A stretch of 64,000 nucleotides of DNA from Mycolicibacterium sp. J2 (GTDB taxonomy: Bacteria > Actinomycetota > Actinomycetes > Mycobacteriales > Mycobacteriaceae). Positions 21,173 through 28,743 of the stretch are shown piece by piece; within the stretch, counting starts at the first letter, position 1, and each line of letters starts with the position of its first letter. A program made the position numbers and the translations under genes. The DNA is taken from positions 186,001 through 250,000 of the forward strand of contig NZ_JAPFPY010000010.1 in assembly GCF_026240945.1 (NCBI RefSeq), read 5' to 3'. The notes under the pieces were generated by a model. That model saw only the letters and a list, made by a program, of their open reading frames with translations, was not told where the DNA came from and made no database searches.

Positions 21173-21184
21173 ATTTGATCAAAT
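21173..21184. promoter_or_regulatory. Candidate Mce1R operator
   Basis: A perfect 12-base palindrome, ATTTGATCAAAT, in the mce1R-fadD5 divergent region, 39 bases before the fadD5 start. The AT-rich sequence stands out in this GC-rich DNA, and TTGATCAA-like palindromes are typical sites of FadR-class GntR proteins. It is well placed to control both genes. Confidence 0.6.
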
Positions 21185-21223
21185 ATCAACGACGCGCAAC
21201 CCCACGACCGGAAAAGGCTCCCG

Positions 21224-22906
21224 TTGACCACTCAGCCGCTGCCCACCGATCAGCCGTATCTCGCCCGTCGGCAGAACTGGACCAACCAGCTTGCCCGGCA
21301 CGCTCTCATGCAGCCCGATCAGGCGGCGTTGCACTACCTGGGCCACACCACCACCTGGGGTGAGTTGGATCGACGGGTGACGGCGCTGGCCGGGGCACTG
21401 AAGCGGCGAGGTGTGCAGTTCGGCGATCGGGTCCTGGTGCTGATGCTCAACCGCACCGAGTTCATCGAATCCGTCCTGGCTGCCAACCGGCTGGGCGCCA
21501 TCGCGGTGCCGGTGAACTTCCGGATGACCCCGCCGGAGATCGCCTTCCTGGTGGGTGATTGCGACGCTCGGGTGGTCATCACGGAGTCGGTGCTCGCGCC
21601 CGTCGCGGTGGCGGTACGGGCGCTCGACCCGACGCTGTCGACCGTGATCGTCGCCGGGGGTACCACCGACGACCTGCCCGCTGCGTCGCCCGGCTCGGGA
21701 GACGCACCCGACGGCCGGCTGGAAGGTTTTGAGGATGTGGTCGCCGAGCCGGGTCCGGCGCCGGCGCCGGTGGACATCCCCGACGATTCCGCGGCGCTGA
21801 TCATGTACACCTCGGGGACCACCGGACGGCCGAAGGGCGCGGTGCTCACCCACGCCAATCTGTCCGGGCAGGCTTTGACCCATCTGTTCACCAGCGGCGC
21901 CGACCTCAACAACGACATCGGCTTCATCGGTGTCCCGCTGTTCCACATCGCCGGGATCGGCAACATGATCACCGGCCTGCTGCTCGGCTTGCCCACGGTG
22001 CTCTACCCGCTCGGCGCGTTCGATCCCGGGGCGCTGCTCGATGTCCTCGAAGCCGAGAAGGTCACCGGTATCTTCTTGGTTCCCGCGCAGTGGCAGGCCG
22101 TCTGTGCCGCGCAGCGGGCCACCCCCCGCAACCTCCGATTGCGGGTGCTGTCCTGGGGAGCGGCGCCGGCATCCGATACGTTGCTGCGTGACATGGCCGA
22201 GACGTTCCCTGGCGCGAACATCCTGGCCGCGTTCGGGCAGACCGAGATGTCACCCGTCACCTGTATGTTGTTGGGACAAGACGCAATTCGTAAACTCGGC
22301 TCGGTCGGTCGGGTGATCCCGACGGTCTCCGCGCGAGTGGTCGACGAGGATATGAACGACGTGCCGCGCGGGCAGGTCGGCGAGATCGTCTACCGCGCAC
22401 CCACCCTCATGGCGGGCTATTGGAACAACCCGGCGGCCACCGCCGAGGCGTTCGCCGGCGGCTGGTTCCACTCCGGTGACCTGGTACGCCAGGACGACGA
22501 GGGTTACGTATGGGTGGTCGATCGTAAGAAGGACATGATCATCTCCGGTGGTGAGAACATCTACTGCGCCGAGGTGGAGAACGTTTTGGCCGGTCATCCG
22601 GCCATCGCCGAGGTCGCGGTGATCGGCCGACCGCATCCCAAATGGGGCGAGGTGCCCGTCGCCGTGGTGGCCCTCGGCGCGGCCGGCGCGGCCCGGTTGA
22701 CGCTGGCCGAACTCGACGAATACCTCGGCGGGCGGTTAGCCCGCTACAAGCATCCGAAGGCCCTGGAGATCGTCGACGCACTGCCGCGCAACCCTTCGGG
22801 CAAAGTGCTCAAAACCGAACTGCGAAACCGGTTTGCCGAAGAAATTGCCGCGAGCGTCGATCAATTATCCACTGCGCCAACGAATTCTGCCCCGGTGCCC
22901 AATTGA
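21224..22906 (+). CDS. fadD5: Fatty-acyl-CoA synthetase FadD5
   Basis: A 560-residue acyl-activating enzyme starting at TTG 21224 behind GAAAAGG. Motifs in order: P-loop MYTSGTTGRPKGAVLTH (about residue 195), GQTEMSPVT (about 338), WFHSGDLVRQDDEGYVWVVD with RKKDMIISGGENIY (about 415-445) and the C-terminal lysine loop PRNPSGKVLKTELR (about 525). It converts a fatty acid and CoA to acyl-CoA with ATP. As first gene of the mce1 operon it is thought to activate lipids brought in by the Mce1 importer, as proposed for M. tuberculosis. The gap of 212 bases to yrbE1A leaves room for an internal promoter. Confidence 0.93.
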   Translation: MTTQPLPTDQPYLARRQNWTNQLARHALMQPDQAALHYLGHTTTWGELDRRVTALAGALKRRGVQFGDRVLVLMLNRTEFIESVLAANRLGAIAVPVNFRMTPPEIAFLVGDCDARVVITESVLAPVAVAVRALDPTLSTVIVAGGTTDDLPAASPGSGDAPDGRLEGFEDVVAEPGPAPAPVDIPDDSAALIMYTSGTTGRPKGAVLTHANLSGQALTHLFTSGADLNNDIGFIGVPLFHIAGIGNMITGLLLGLPTVLYPLGAFDPGALLDVLEAEKVTGIFLVPAQWQAVCAAQRATPRNLRLRVLSWGAAPASDTLLRDMAETFPGANILAAFGQTEMSPVTCMLLGQDAIRKLGSVGRVIPTVSARVVDEDMNDVPRGQVGEIVYRAPTLMAGYWNNPAATAEAFAGGWFHSGDLVRQDDEGYVWVVDRKKDMIISGGENIYCAEVENVLAGHPAIAEVAVIGRPHPKWGEVPVAVVALGAAGAARLTLAELDEYLGGRLARYKHPKALEIVDALPRNPSGKVLKTELRNRFAEEIAASVDQLSTAPTNSAPVPN

Positions 22907-23118
22907 TCGCTGGTCAGGATATGTTTGCTATCAACTCGGGTGTCAATACCGCGGATGCGATGTACCGCCGGTGGCGGATCGGGTACAGTCCTGTGGTCCG
23001 TCTTACTACCCGTCAGTAGGGAGATGGATATCACAGCTATGGGGATGAGCCGCAATCGGCAGGGAGGGGATGTGCGCCACGTGATTCCACTCCGCGACCG
23101 TGACAGGAGCAAGCGACG
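22907..23118 (+). promoter_or_regulatory. fadD5-yrbE1A intergenic region, possible internal promoter
   Basis: This 212-base gap is the only sizeable one inside the mce1 operon. It has no long ORF. GGGTACAGT at 22981-22989 offers a TAnnnT-type -10 box, but no good -35 is visible. The equivalent M. tuberculosis gap has been reported to have promoter activity, so a second start for the transporter genes is plausible. AGGAG at 23105-23109 is the yrbE1A ribosome-binding site. Confidence 0.35.
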
Positions 23119-23916
23119 GTGACGGCGAGCAACGGGCTGGTCGACTACGTCCGTGATCAGCTGGAGAAGCCCCTGACCATGGTCGGTGGCTTCTTCAAGA
23201 TGTGCGTCCTCACCGGCAAGGCGCTGCTGACGCGGCCGTTCCAGTGGAAGGAGTTCGTCCTTCAGAGCTGGTTCCTGATCCGGGTGGCCTTCCTGCCCAC
23301 CCTCGCGGTCTCGATTCCGTTGACCGTCCTCATCATCTTCACCCTCAACATCCTGCTGGCCGAGTTCGGCGCCGCCGACGTGTCCGGCGCGGGTGCGGCC
23401 CTCGGCGCCGTCACTCAGCTCGGACCTCTTGTGACGGTGCTCGTGGTCGCCGGCGCCGGCTCGACGGCCATCTGCGCCGATTTGGGCGCCCGTACCGTCC
23501 GCGAGGAAATCGATGCCATGGAGGTGCTCGGGATCGATCCGATCGAGCGCCTGGTGGCCCCTCGGGTGGTCGCCTCGACCTTTGTGGCGTTCCTGCTCAA
23601 CGGTGCGGTGATCACCATCGGTCTGGTCGGCGGGTACTTCTTCGGCGTCTACATCCAAAACGTCAATGCCGGCGCCTACGTCTCGACGCTGACGCTGCTC
23701 ACCGGTTTCCCCGAGGTGATGATCTCGGTCATCAAGGCCACCCTGTTCGGTTTGATCGCCGGTTTGGTCGGCTGCTACCGCGGGCTCACGGTTGCTGGTG
23801 GTTCCAAAGGTGTGGGTACCGCGGTGAACGAAACCCTGGTGCTGTGCGTGGTCGCGCTGTTCGCGGTCAACGTCGTGCTGACCACCATCGGTGTGCGGTT
23901 CGGGACCACGACATGA
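23119..23916 (+). CDS. yrbE1A: Mce1 importer permease YrbE1A (MlaE family)
   Basis: A 265-residue inner-membrane protein, the same length as M. tuberculosis YrbE1A. Five to six hydrophobic segments are visible. The conserved cytoplasmic coupling region is GARTVREEIDAMEVLGIDPI (about residue 126-145), the MlaE/YrbE EExDA motif that contacts the Mkl-type ATPase, followed by RLVAPRVVAST. The ATPase itself is not in this window. Together with YrbE1B it forms the membrane channel of the Mce1 lipid importer. The start GTG 23119 lies 9 bases after AGGAG. The stop overlaps the start of the repeat-containing mini-ORF (ATGA). Confidence 0.95.
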   Translation: MTASNGLVDYVRDQLEKPLTMVGGFFKMCVLTGKALLTRPFQWKEFVLQSWFLIRVAFLPTLAVSIPLTVLIIFTLNILLAEFGAADVSGAGAALGAVTQLGPLVTVLVVAGAGSTAICADLGARTVREEIDAMEVLGIDPIERLVAPRVVASTFVAFLLNGAVITIGLVGGYFFGVYIQNVNAGAYVSTLTLLTGFPEVMISVIKATLFGLIAGLVGCYRGLTVAGGSKGVGTAVNETLVLCVVALFAVNVVLTTIGVRFGTTT

Positions 23917-24038
23917 GGACAGGCGTGATGGTGACCAGCAAGAAGCCGAAGGCGGATTGCGTAATGAGGGCCGGCAAGAAGGCGAAGGCGGACTGCGTAA
24001 TGAGGGCCGGCAAGAAGCCGAAGGCGGATTGCTTGTGA
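23913..24038 (+). CDS. MIRU-like coupled mini-ORF, 41 residues
   Basis: A short frame that fills the gap between yrbE1A and yrbE1B exactly. Its ATG overlaps the yrbE1A stop (ATGA) and its stop overlaps the yrbE1B start (GTGA). It encodes MRTGVMVTS followed by nearly three copies of KKPKADCVMRAG, a lysine-rich, cysteine-containing unit of 12 residues encoded by a 36-bp tandem repeat. This arrangement is like the mycobacterial interspersed repetitive units (MIRUs) described in senX3-regX3, which also carry in-frame mini-ORFs that link flanking genes by overlapping start and stop codons. Whether a stable peptide is made is unknown; it may only keep ribosomes coupled from yrbE1A to yrbE1B. Confidence 0.55.
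   Translation: MRTGVMVTSKKPKADCVMRAGKKAKADCVMRAGKKPKADCL
23938..24032 (+). repeat. 36-bp tandem repeat, about 2.6 copies
   Basis: Units start at 23938, 23974 and 24010 (last one partial, 23 bases) and begin GCAAGAAGCCGAAGGCGGAT. Unit 2 differs from the others at two positions (G for C, C for T). The period is a multiple of three, so changes in copy number would keep the mini-ORF open and in register with yrbE1B. Confidence 0.9.
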
Positions 24039-24904
24039 GCACAGCAGCGGTTCTTCGCACCCGGTTCCCCCGCGCCTTCGGCCGCGCGAGCGGTTACGCG
24101 GGCGCGCCGGGCCGATTCCTGGACAGCATCGGGCATGTCGCCTGGTTCGTGGTCACCGCCGTGGGTCACCTCCCGCACGCGTTCAAGAACTATCGGCGAG
24201 AGGCGCTGCGCCTGGTCGCCGAGATCGGCATGGGCACCGGTGCCATGGCGGTCATCGGCGGCACCGTGGCGATCATCGGCTTCGTCACCCTGTCGGCCGG
24301 CTCGCTGATCGCCATCCAGGGTTTCGCGTCACTGGGCAATATCGGCGTCGAGGCCTTCACCGGATTCTTCGCCGCGCTGGCCAACATCCGCATCGTCGCA
24401 CCGGTGGTCACCGGCCAGGCCATGGCCGCCACCGTCGGCGCCGGCGCCACCGCCGAGCTCGGCGCCATGCGCATCAGCGAGGAGATCGACGCGCTGGAGG
24501 TCATGGGCATCAAGTCCATCTCGTACCTGGTGTCGACCCGCCTGATCGCCGGCTCGATCGTGATCATCCCCCTCTACGCGATGGCGATCCTGCTCTCGTT
24601 CCTGTCGGCGCAGTTGGTGACCACGTTTTTCTACGGGCAGTCGGTGGGCACCTACGAGCACTACTTCCACACATTCCTGCGGGTCGACGACGTCATGTGG
24701 TCGTTCCTCGAGGTCATCATCATGTCCGTCATCGTCATGCTCAACCACTGCTACTTCGGCTATTACGCCAGTGGCGGTGCGGTGGGCGTCGGTGAAGCCG
24801 TGGGGAGGTCGATGCGTACATCACTGATCGCCATCGTGCTGGTGGTGCTGCTGGCCTCGTTGGCCCTGTACGGCACCGACCCGAACTTCAACCTGACGGT
24901 GTAG
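24035..24904 (+). CDS. yrbE1B: Mce1 importer permease YrbE1B (MlaE family)
   Basis: A 289-residue membrane protein, equal in length to its M. tuberculosis counterpart. It carries the MlaE-family coupling motif in ELGAMRISEEIDALEVMGIKSI (about residue 141-162) and several long hydrophobic helices. The GTG at 24035 is the junction with the mini-ORF; a longer upstream reading of the same frame would run through the repeats and is unlikely. It pairs with YrbE1A as the permease of the Mce1 system. mce1A starts 4 bases after the stop. Confidence 0.95.
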   Translation: MSTAAVLRTRFPRAFGRASGYAGAPGRFLDSIGHVAWFVVTAVGHLPHAFKNYRREALRLVAEIGMGTGAMAVIGGTVAIIGFVTLSAGSLIAIQGFASLGNIGVEAFTGFFAALANIRIVAPVVTGQAMAATVGAGATAELGAMRISEEIDALEVMGIKSISYLVSTRLIAGSIVIIPLYAMAILLSFLSAQLVTTFFYGQSVGTYEHYFHTFLRVDDVMWSFLEVIIMSVIVMLNHCYFGYYASGGAVGVGEAVGRSMRTSLIAIVLVVLLASLALYGTDPNFNLTV

Positions 24905-24908
24905 CCAG

Positions 24909-26129
24909 ATGACCGCGCCGGCAACTTCAGTGAACAAATCCAAGACGCCGCCCTACAAGCTGGCGGGCCTCGTGCTGCTGCTCGTGGTGGCCGTGGTGCT
25001 CGGGCTGACCTGGGCGCAGTTCCGCGGGTACTTCGAGAAGAAGGCCACGTTGGTGGTGATGGCCGAGCGGGCGGGGTTGTCGATGGATCCCGGGTCGAAG
25101 GTGACGTTCAACGGGGTGCCGATAGGGCGGTTGAAATCCGCGGGCGTGGTGACCGATGGTGAGGAGTCGCGGGCCAAGCTGACGTTGGATGTGCAGCCGC
25201 AGTATCTGAAGATGATTCCGGCGAATGTGGACGCACAGGTCCGCGCGACGACGGTGTTCGGCAACAAGTACATCTCGTTCTTGTCGCCGGCTGATCCGTC
25301 TGCGGACAAGCTCAAGCCGGGTGCGGTGATCAATGCGATCAGTACCACCACCGAGTTCAACACGTTGTTCGAGACGATCATGGGGATCGCCCAGCAGGTG
25401 GATCCGGTGAAGTTGAACCAGACGTTGACCGCGGCGGCGCAGGCGTTGGATGGGTTGGGGGACAAGTTCGGCCAGTCGTTGGTGAACGGCAACGACATCC
25501 TGGGTGAGCTCAATGCGCGGATGCCGCAGATCCGCCGGGACACCAAGGGTTTGGCGGATCTGTCGACGGTGTATGCGGATGCGGCGCCGAATCTGTTCGA
25601 TGGTTTGGGGCATGCGGTGGTGACGGCGCGCACGCTCAACGCCGAGCGGGGGACCATCGATGCGGCATTGATGTCGGCGGTGGGGTTCGGTAACAACGCC
25701 GGGGATGTGTTCGAGCGGGGTGGGCCGTATCTGGTGCGTGGTGCCCAGGATTTGTTGCCGACCACCAAGTTGCTGGATTACTACAGCCCTGAATTGCTGT
25801 GCACCGTCCGTAACTTCCACGACGTCGCACCCAAACTTGCCGGCGCGCTCGGTGGTAACGGTTACTCGTTGTTGTCGAACAGCGAGTTGATCGGCGCGGG
25901 AAATCCGTACGTGTACCCGGACAACCTGCCGCGCATCAACGCTCGCGGTGGGCCGGAAGGACGGCCGGGCTGCTGGCAGCCGATCACCCGGGACCTGTGG
26001 CCGGCACCGTATCTGGTGATGGACACCGGTGCCAGCATCGCCCCGTACAACCACTTCGAGCTCGGTCAGCCGCTGGCCGCCGAGTACGTCTGGGGCCGCC
26101 AAGTGGGGGAGAACACGATCAACCCATGA
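24909..26129 (+). CDS. mce1A: Mce1A, MCE-domain substrate-binding subunit
   Basis: A 406-residue envelope protein with one N-terminal membrane helix (LAGLVLLLVVAVVLGLTWAQF). An MCE domain follows at about residue 38-118 (TLVVMAERAGLSMDPGSKVTF ... ISFLSPADPS), then a long helical region that builds the periplasm-spanning tube in Mce complexes. The M. tuberculosis protein is about 50 residues longer. From roughly 25,055 to 25,790 the codons end in G or T far more often than in the flanks (many TTG, GTG, GAT, GGT), a visible break in codon style within one gene. It overlaps mce1B by 4 bases (ATGA). Confidence 0.94.
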   Translation: MTAPATSVNKSKTPPYKLAGLVLLLVVAVVLGLTWAQFRGYFEKKATLVVMAERAGLSMDPGSKVTFNGVPIGRLKSAGVVTDGEESRAKLTLDVQPQYLKMIPANVDAQVRATTVFGNKYISFLSPADPSADKLKPGAVINAISTTTEFNTLFETIMGIAQQVDPVKLNQTLTAAAQALDGLGDKFGQSLVNGNDILGELNARMPQIRRDTKGLADLSTVYADAAPNLFDGLGHAVVTARTLNAERGTIDAALMSAVGFGNNAGDVFERGGPYLVRGAQDLLPTTKLLDYYSPELLCTVRNFHDVAPKLAGALGGNGYSLLSNSELIGAGNPYVYPDNLPRINARGGPEGRPGCWQPITRDLWPAPYLVMDTGASIAPYNHFELGQPLAAEYVWGRQVGENTINP

Positions 26130-27157
26130 GTATCAGAGGCACGCTCTTCAAACTCGGTGCGATCTCGGCGGTGCTGCTCGTCTTCACCGCCATCATCTTC
26201 GTGGTGTTCGCCCAGGTGCGATTCGACAAGACCACCGGGTACTCGGCGATCTTCGACAACGCCAGCGGCCTGCGCAGCGGACAGTTCGTCCGCGCCTACG
26301 GTGTCGAGGTCGGCAAGGTCAAGGATGTGACGCTGATCGACGGCGGCCACCATGTCCGCGTCGATTTCGAGGTGCAGAACGATCTGCAGCTGTTCCAGGA
26401 AACCACCGCGGCCGTCCGCTATCTCGACCTGATCGGCAACCGCTACCTGGAACTGCGTCGTGGCGACAGCGACAAGATCCTGCCGGCCGGCAGCACCATC
26501 CCGCGTGAGCGCACCCAGCCCGCCTTGGATCTCGACGCACTCGTCGGCGGTTTCCGCCCGCTGTTCAAATCGCTTGACCCGGACAAGGTCAACAACATCG
26601 CCAACTCGCTGATCACGATCTTCCAGGGGCAGGGCGGCACCATCAGCGACATCCTGGACCAGACCGCCGAGCTCACCTCGGCGCTGGCCTCTCGTGACCA
26701 GGCCATCGGCGAGGTGATCACCAACCTCAACACCGTGCTGAACACCACCGTCAAGCACCAGCAGCAGTTCGACGACACGTTGAAGAACTTCGAGGCGCTG
26801 ATCACCGGCCTGAAGAACCGTGCCGACCCGATCGCCTCGTCGGTCGCCGACATCAGCAACGCCGCAGGTTCATTGGGCGACCTGCTGGCCGACAACCGTC
26901 CGCTGCTGCGAGACACCCTCGGCTATCTGGAGACCACCCAACAACCGCTGATCGATCAGAAGGATGAGGTGAACAACATCCTGCAGCAGATCCCGGCGTC
27001 GCTGAAGATCATCGGCCGCGCGGGCGGCATCTACGGTGACTTCTTCAACTTCTACGTGTGCGACCTGTCACTGAAGCTCAACGGGCTGCAGCCGGGTGGA
27101 CCGGTCCGCACCGTCAAGGTGGTCACCCAGCCTTCGGGTAGGTGCACGCCGAAATGA
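26126..27157 (+). CDS. mce1B: Mce1B, MCE-domain subunit
   Basis: A 343-residue protein (346 in M. tuberculosis as remembered). It has one N-terminal helix (LGAISAVLLVFTAIIFVVFA) and an MCE domain at about residue 35-115 (YSAIFDNASGLRSGQFVRAY ... DLIGNRYLELRRGD). A helical region with the repeated coiled-coil-like pattern of the needle-forming part follows, and the C-terminus has two cysteines (FYVCDLSLK, GRCTPK). ATG 26126 overlaps the mce1A stop. It is one of six subunits that together carry lipid, thought to be fatty or mycolic acid, through the periplasm. Confidence 0.95.
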   Translation: MSIRGTLFKLGAISAVLLVFTAIIFVVFAQVRFDKTTGYSAIFDNASGLRSGQFVRAYGVEVGKVKDVTLIDGGHHVRVDFEVQNDLQLFQETTAAVRYLDLIGNRYLELRRGDSDKILPAGSTIPRERTQPALDLDALVGGFRPLFKSLDPDKVNNIANSLITIFQGQGGTISDILDQTAELTSALASRDQAIGEVITNLNTVLNTTVKHQQQFDDTLKNFEALITGLKNRADPIASSVADISNAAGSLGDLLADNRPLLRDTLGYLETTQQPLIDQKDEVNNILQQIPASLKIIGRAGGIYGDFFNFYVCDLSLKLNGLQPGGPVRTVKVVTQPSGRCTPK

Positions 27158-28743
27158 GGACGATCCAGGGTTCGGACCGCGTCCGTAAGGGCGTGATGGG
27201 TGTGGTCACCGTGGCGCTGGTCATCGGTGTCGGCTCCAGCCTGACCAGCGTGCCGATGCTGTTTGCGGTGCCCACCTACTACGCGCAGTTCAACGACACC
27301 GGCGGGTTGAACGTCGGCGACAAGGTGCGCATTGCCGGTGTCGATGTCGGCGATGTGACGAGCATGGACATCAAGGGCGACAAGGTCGAAATCGGCTACA
27401 CCCTGGGCGGCCGGGAGATCGGTACCGAGAGCCGGGCGGCGATCCGTACCGATACCATCCTGGGCCGCAAGAACATTCAGGTGGAGCCGCGTGGCAGCAC
27501 GATCCTCAAGCCGCGCGGGTCGCTGCCGGTCGAACAGACCCAGACGCCGTACCAGATCTATGACGCCTTCCTCGACGTCACCCGGGCTTCGCAGGGCTGG
27601 GACACCCAGGCCGTCAAGCAGTCGCTGAACGTGCTGTCCGAGACCGTGGATCAGACCTCACCGCACCTGAGCGCAGCGCTCAAGGGTGTTCAGGAGTTCT
27701 CCGATTCCCTCGGCAAGCGCGACGAACAGCTCAAGCAGTTGCTGGCCAACGCGGGCAAGATCGCCACCGTGCTCGGTGACCGCAGCGGGCAGGTGAACGC
27801 CCTGCTGGTCAACTCGCAGACGCTGCTGGCCGCGATCAACGACCGCCGCCAGGCTGTCAGCCTGCTGTTGGAGCGGATTTCGTCCGTGTCACAGCAGATC
27901 TCGGGATTCATCAACGAGAATCCGAACCTCAACCGCGTGCTCACCCAGCTTCAGACGATCAGCGGCATTCTCAACGAGCGCAAGAACGACCTGGCCGACA
28001 CTCTGAGTTTAGCTTCCAAATTCATCACGGGGTTGGCCGAGGTGCTGGCCTCTGGCCCGTACTTCAAGGCGCTGCTGGCCAACCTGCTGCCGCCGACGCT
28101 GCTGCAACCGTTCGTGGACGCGGCGTTCAAGAAGCGCGGTATCGACCCCGAACAGTTCTGGCGTAATTCCGGCCTGCCGGCCTTCCGGTTCCCGGATCCG
28201 AACGGAACCCGATTCGAAAACGGTGCACCGCCGCCTGCCCCGACCCCCATCGAGGGCACCCCGGAGAACCCCGGCCCCGCGGTCCCGCCCGGCTCCCCAT
28301 GCTCGTACACACCGCCGGCGGACGGTCTGCCCCGTCCCGGTGACCCGCTGCCGTGCGCGCACCTGGACCAGGGCCCCTACGGTCCGGTCCCCGGCGGCTA
28401 CCCGCCACCCAATGTGGCCGCGTCGCAGCCGAATCCGGATGGCATCGGCCCGAACCCGGGTGTTCCTTCGGCCGCCATCCCCGGCCAGGTGGCCCCCGAC
28501 GTGCCGGGTACCCCGGTGCCGATCGCTCCCGGTCCGCCCGGGGCGCGCACGGTCCCGGTCGGCCCGCCCGGGGTGCCCACGCCCCCCGGTGACATCCCCG
28601 GCCGCGCGGTGCCCGCACCGCTGCTGCCGCCGGGACCGCAGGCCCCGCCCGGACCCGGCCCGCAGCTCTCCCCGGTGGGCACCGAGCCGCTGCCCGGTAA
28701 CCCGCCGTTCCTTCCGCCCGGTTCTCAGGGAGGGGCCCCGTAA
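27154..28743 (+). CDS. mce1C: Mce1C, MCE-domain subunit with proline-rich tail
   Basis: A 529-residue Mce protein starting at ATG 27154 inside the mce1B stop. The N-terminal helix is VVTVALVIGVGSSLTSVPML, the MCE domain lies at about residue 40-120 (YYAQFNDTGGLNVGDKVRIA), and the helical region runs to about residue 345. The last 180 residues are proline- and glycine-rich (for example PAPTPIEGTPENPGPAVPPG), a low-complexity tail usual in Mce1C and Mce1D, probably exposed in the cell wall. The next gene follows with no gap (TAA-ATG). Confidence 0.95.
   Translation: MRTIQGSDRVRKGVMGVVTVALVIGVGSSLTSVPMLFAVPTYYAQFNDTGGLNVGDKVRIAGVDVGDVTSMDIKGDKVEIGYTLGGREIGTESRAAIRTDTILGRKNIQVEPRGSTILKPRGSLPVEQTQTPYQIYDAFLDVTRASQGWDTQAVKQSLNVLSETVDQTSPHLSAALKGVQEFSDSLGKRDEQLKQLLANAGKIATVLGDRSGQVNALLVNSQTLLAAINDRRQAVSLLLERISSVSQQISGFINENPNLNRVLTQLQTISGILNERKNDLADTLSLASKFITGLAEVLASGPYFKALLANLLPPTLLQPFVDAAFKKRGIDPEQFWRNSGLPAFRFPDPNGTRFENGAPPPAPTPIEGTPENPGPAVPPGSPCSYTPPADGLPRPGDPLPCAHLDQGPYGPVPGGYPPPNVAASQPNPDGIGPNPGVPSAAIPGQVAPDVPGTPVPIAPGPPGARTVPVGPPGVPTPPGDIPGRAVPAPLLPPGPQAPPGPGPQLSPVGTEPLPGNPPFLPPGSQGGAP

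Noticed and set aside
23938..24032. 36-bp repeats as a possible CRISPR array
   Set aside because: The units follow each other without spacers, lie inside an operon and are part of an in-frame mini-ORF; no cas genes are near.
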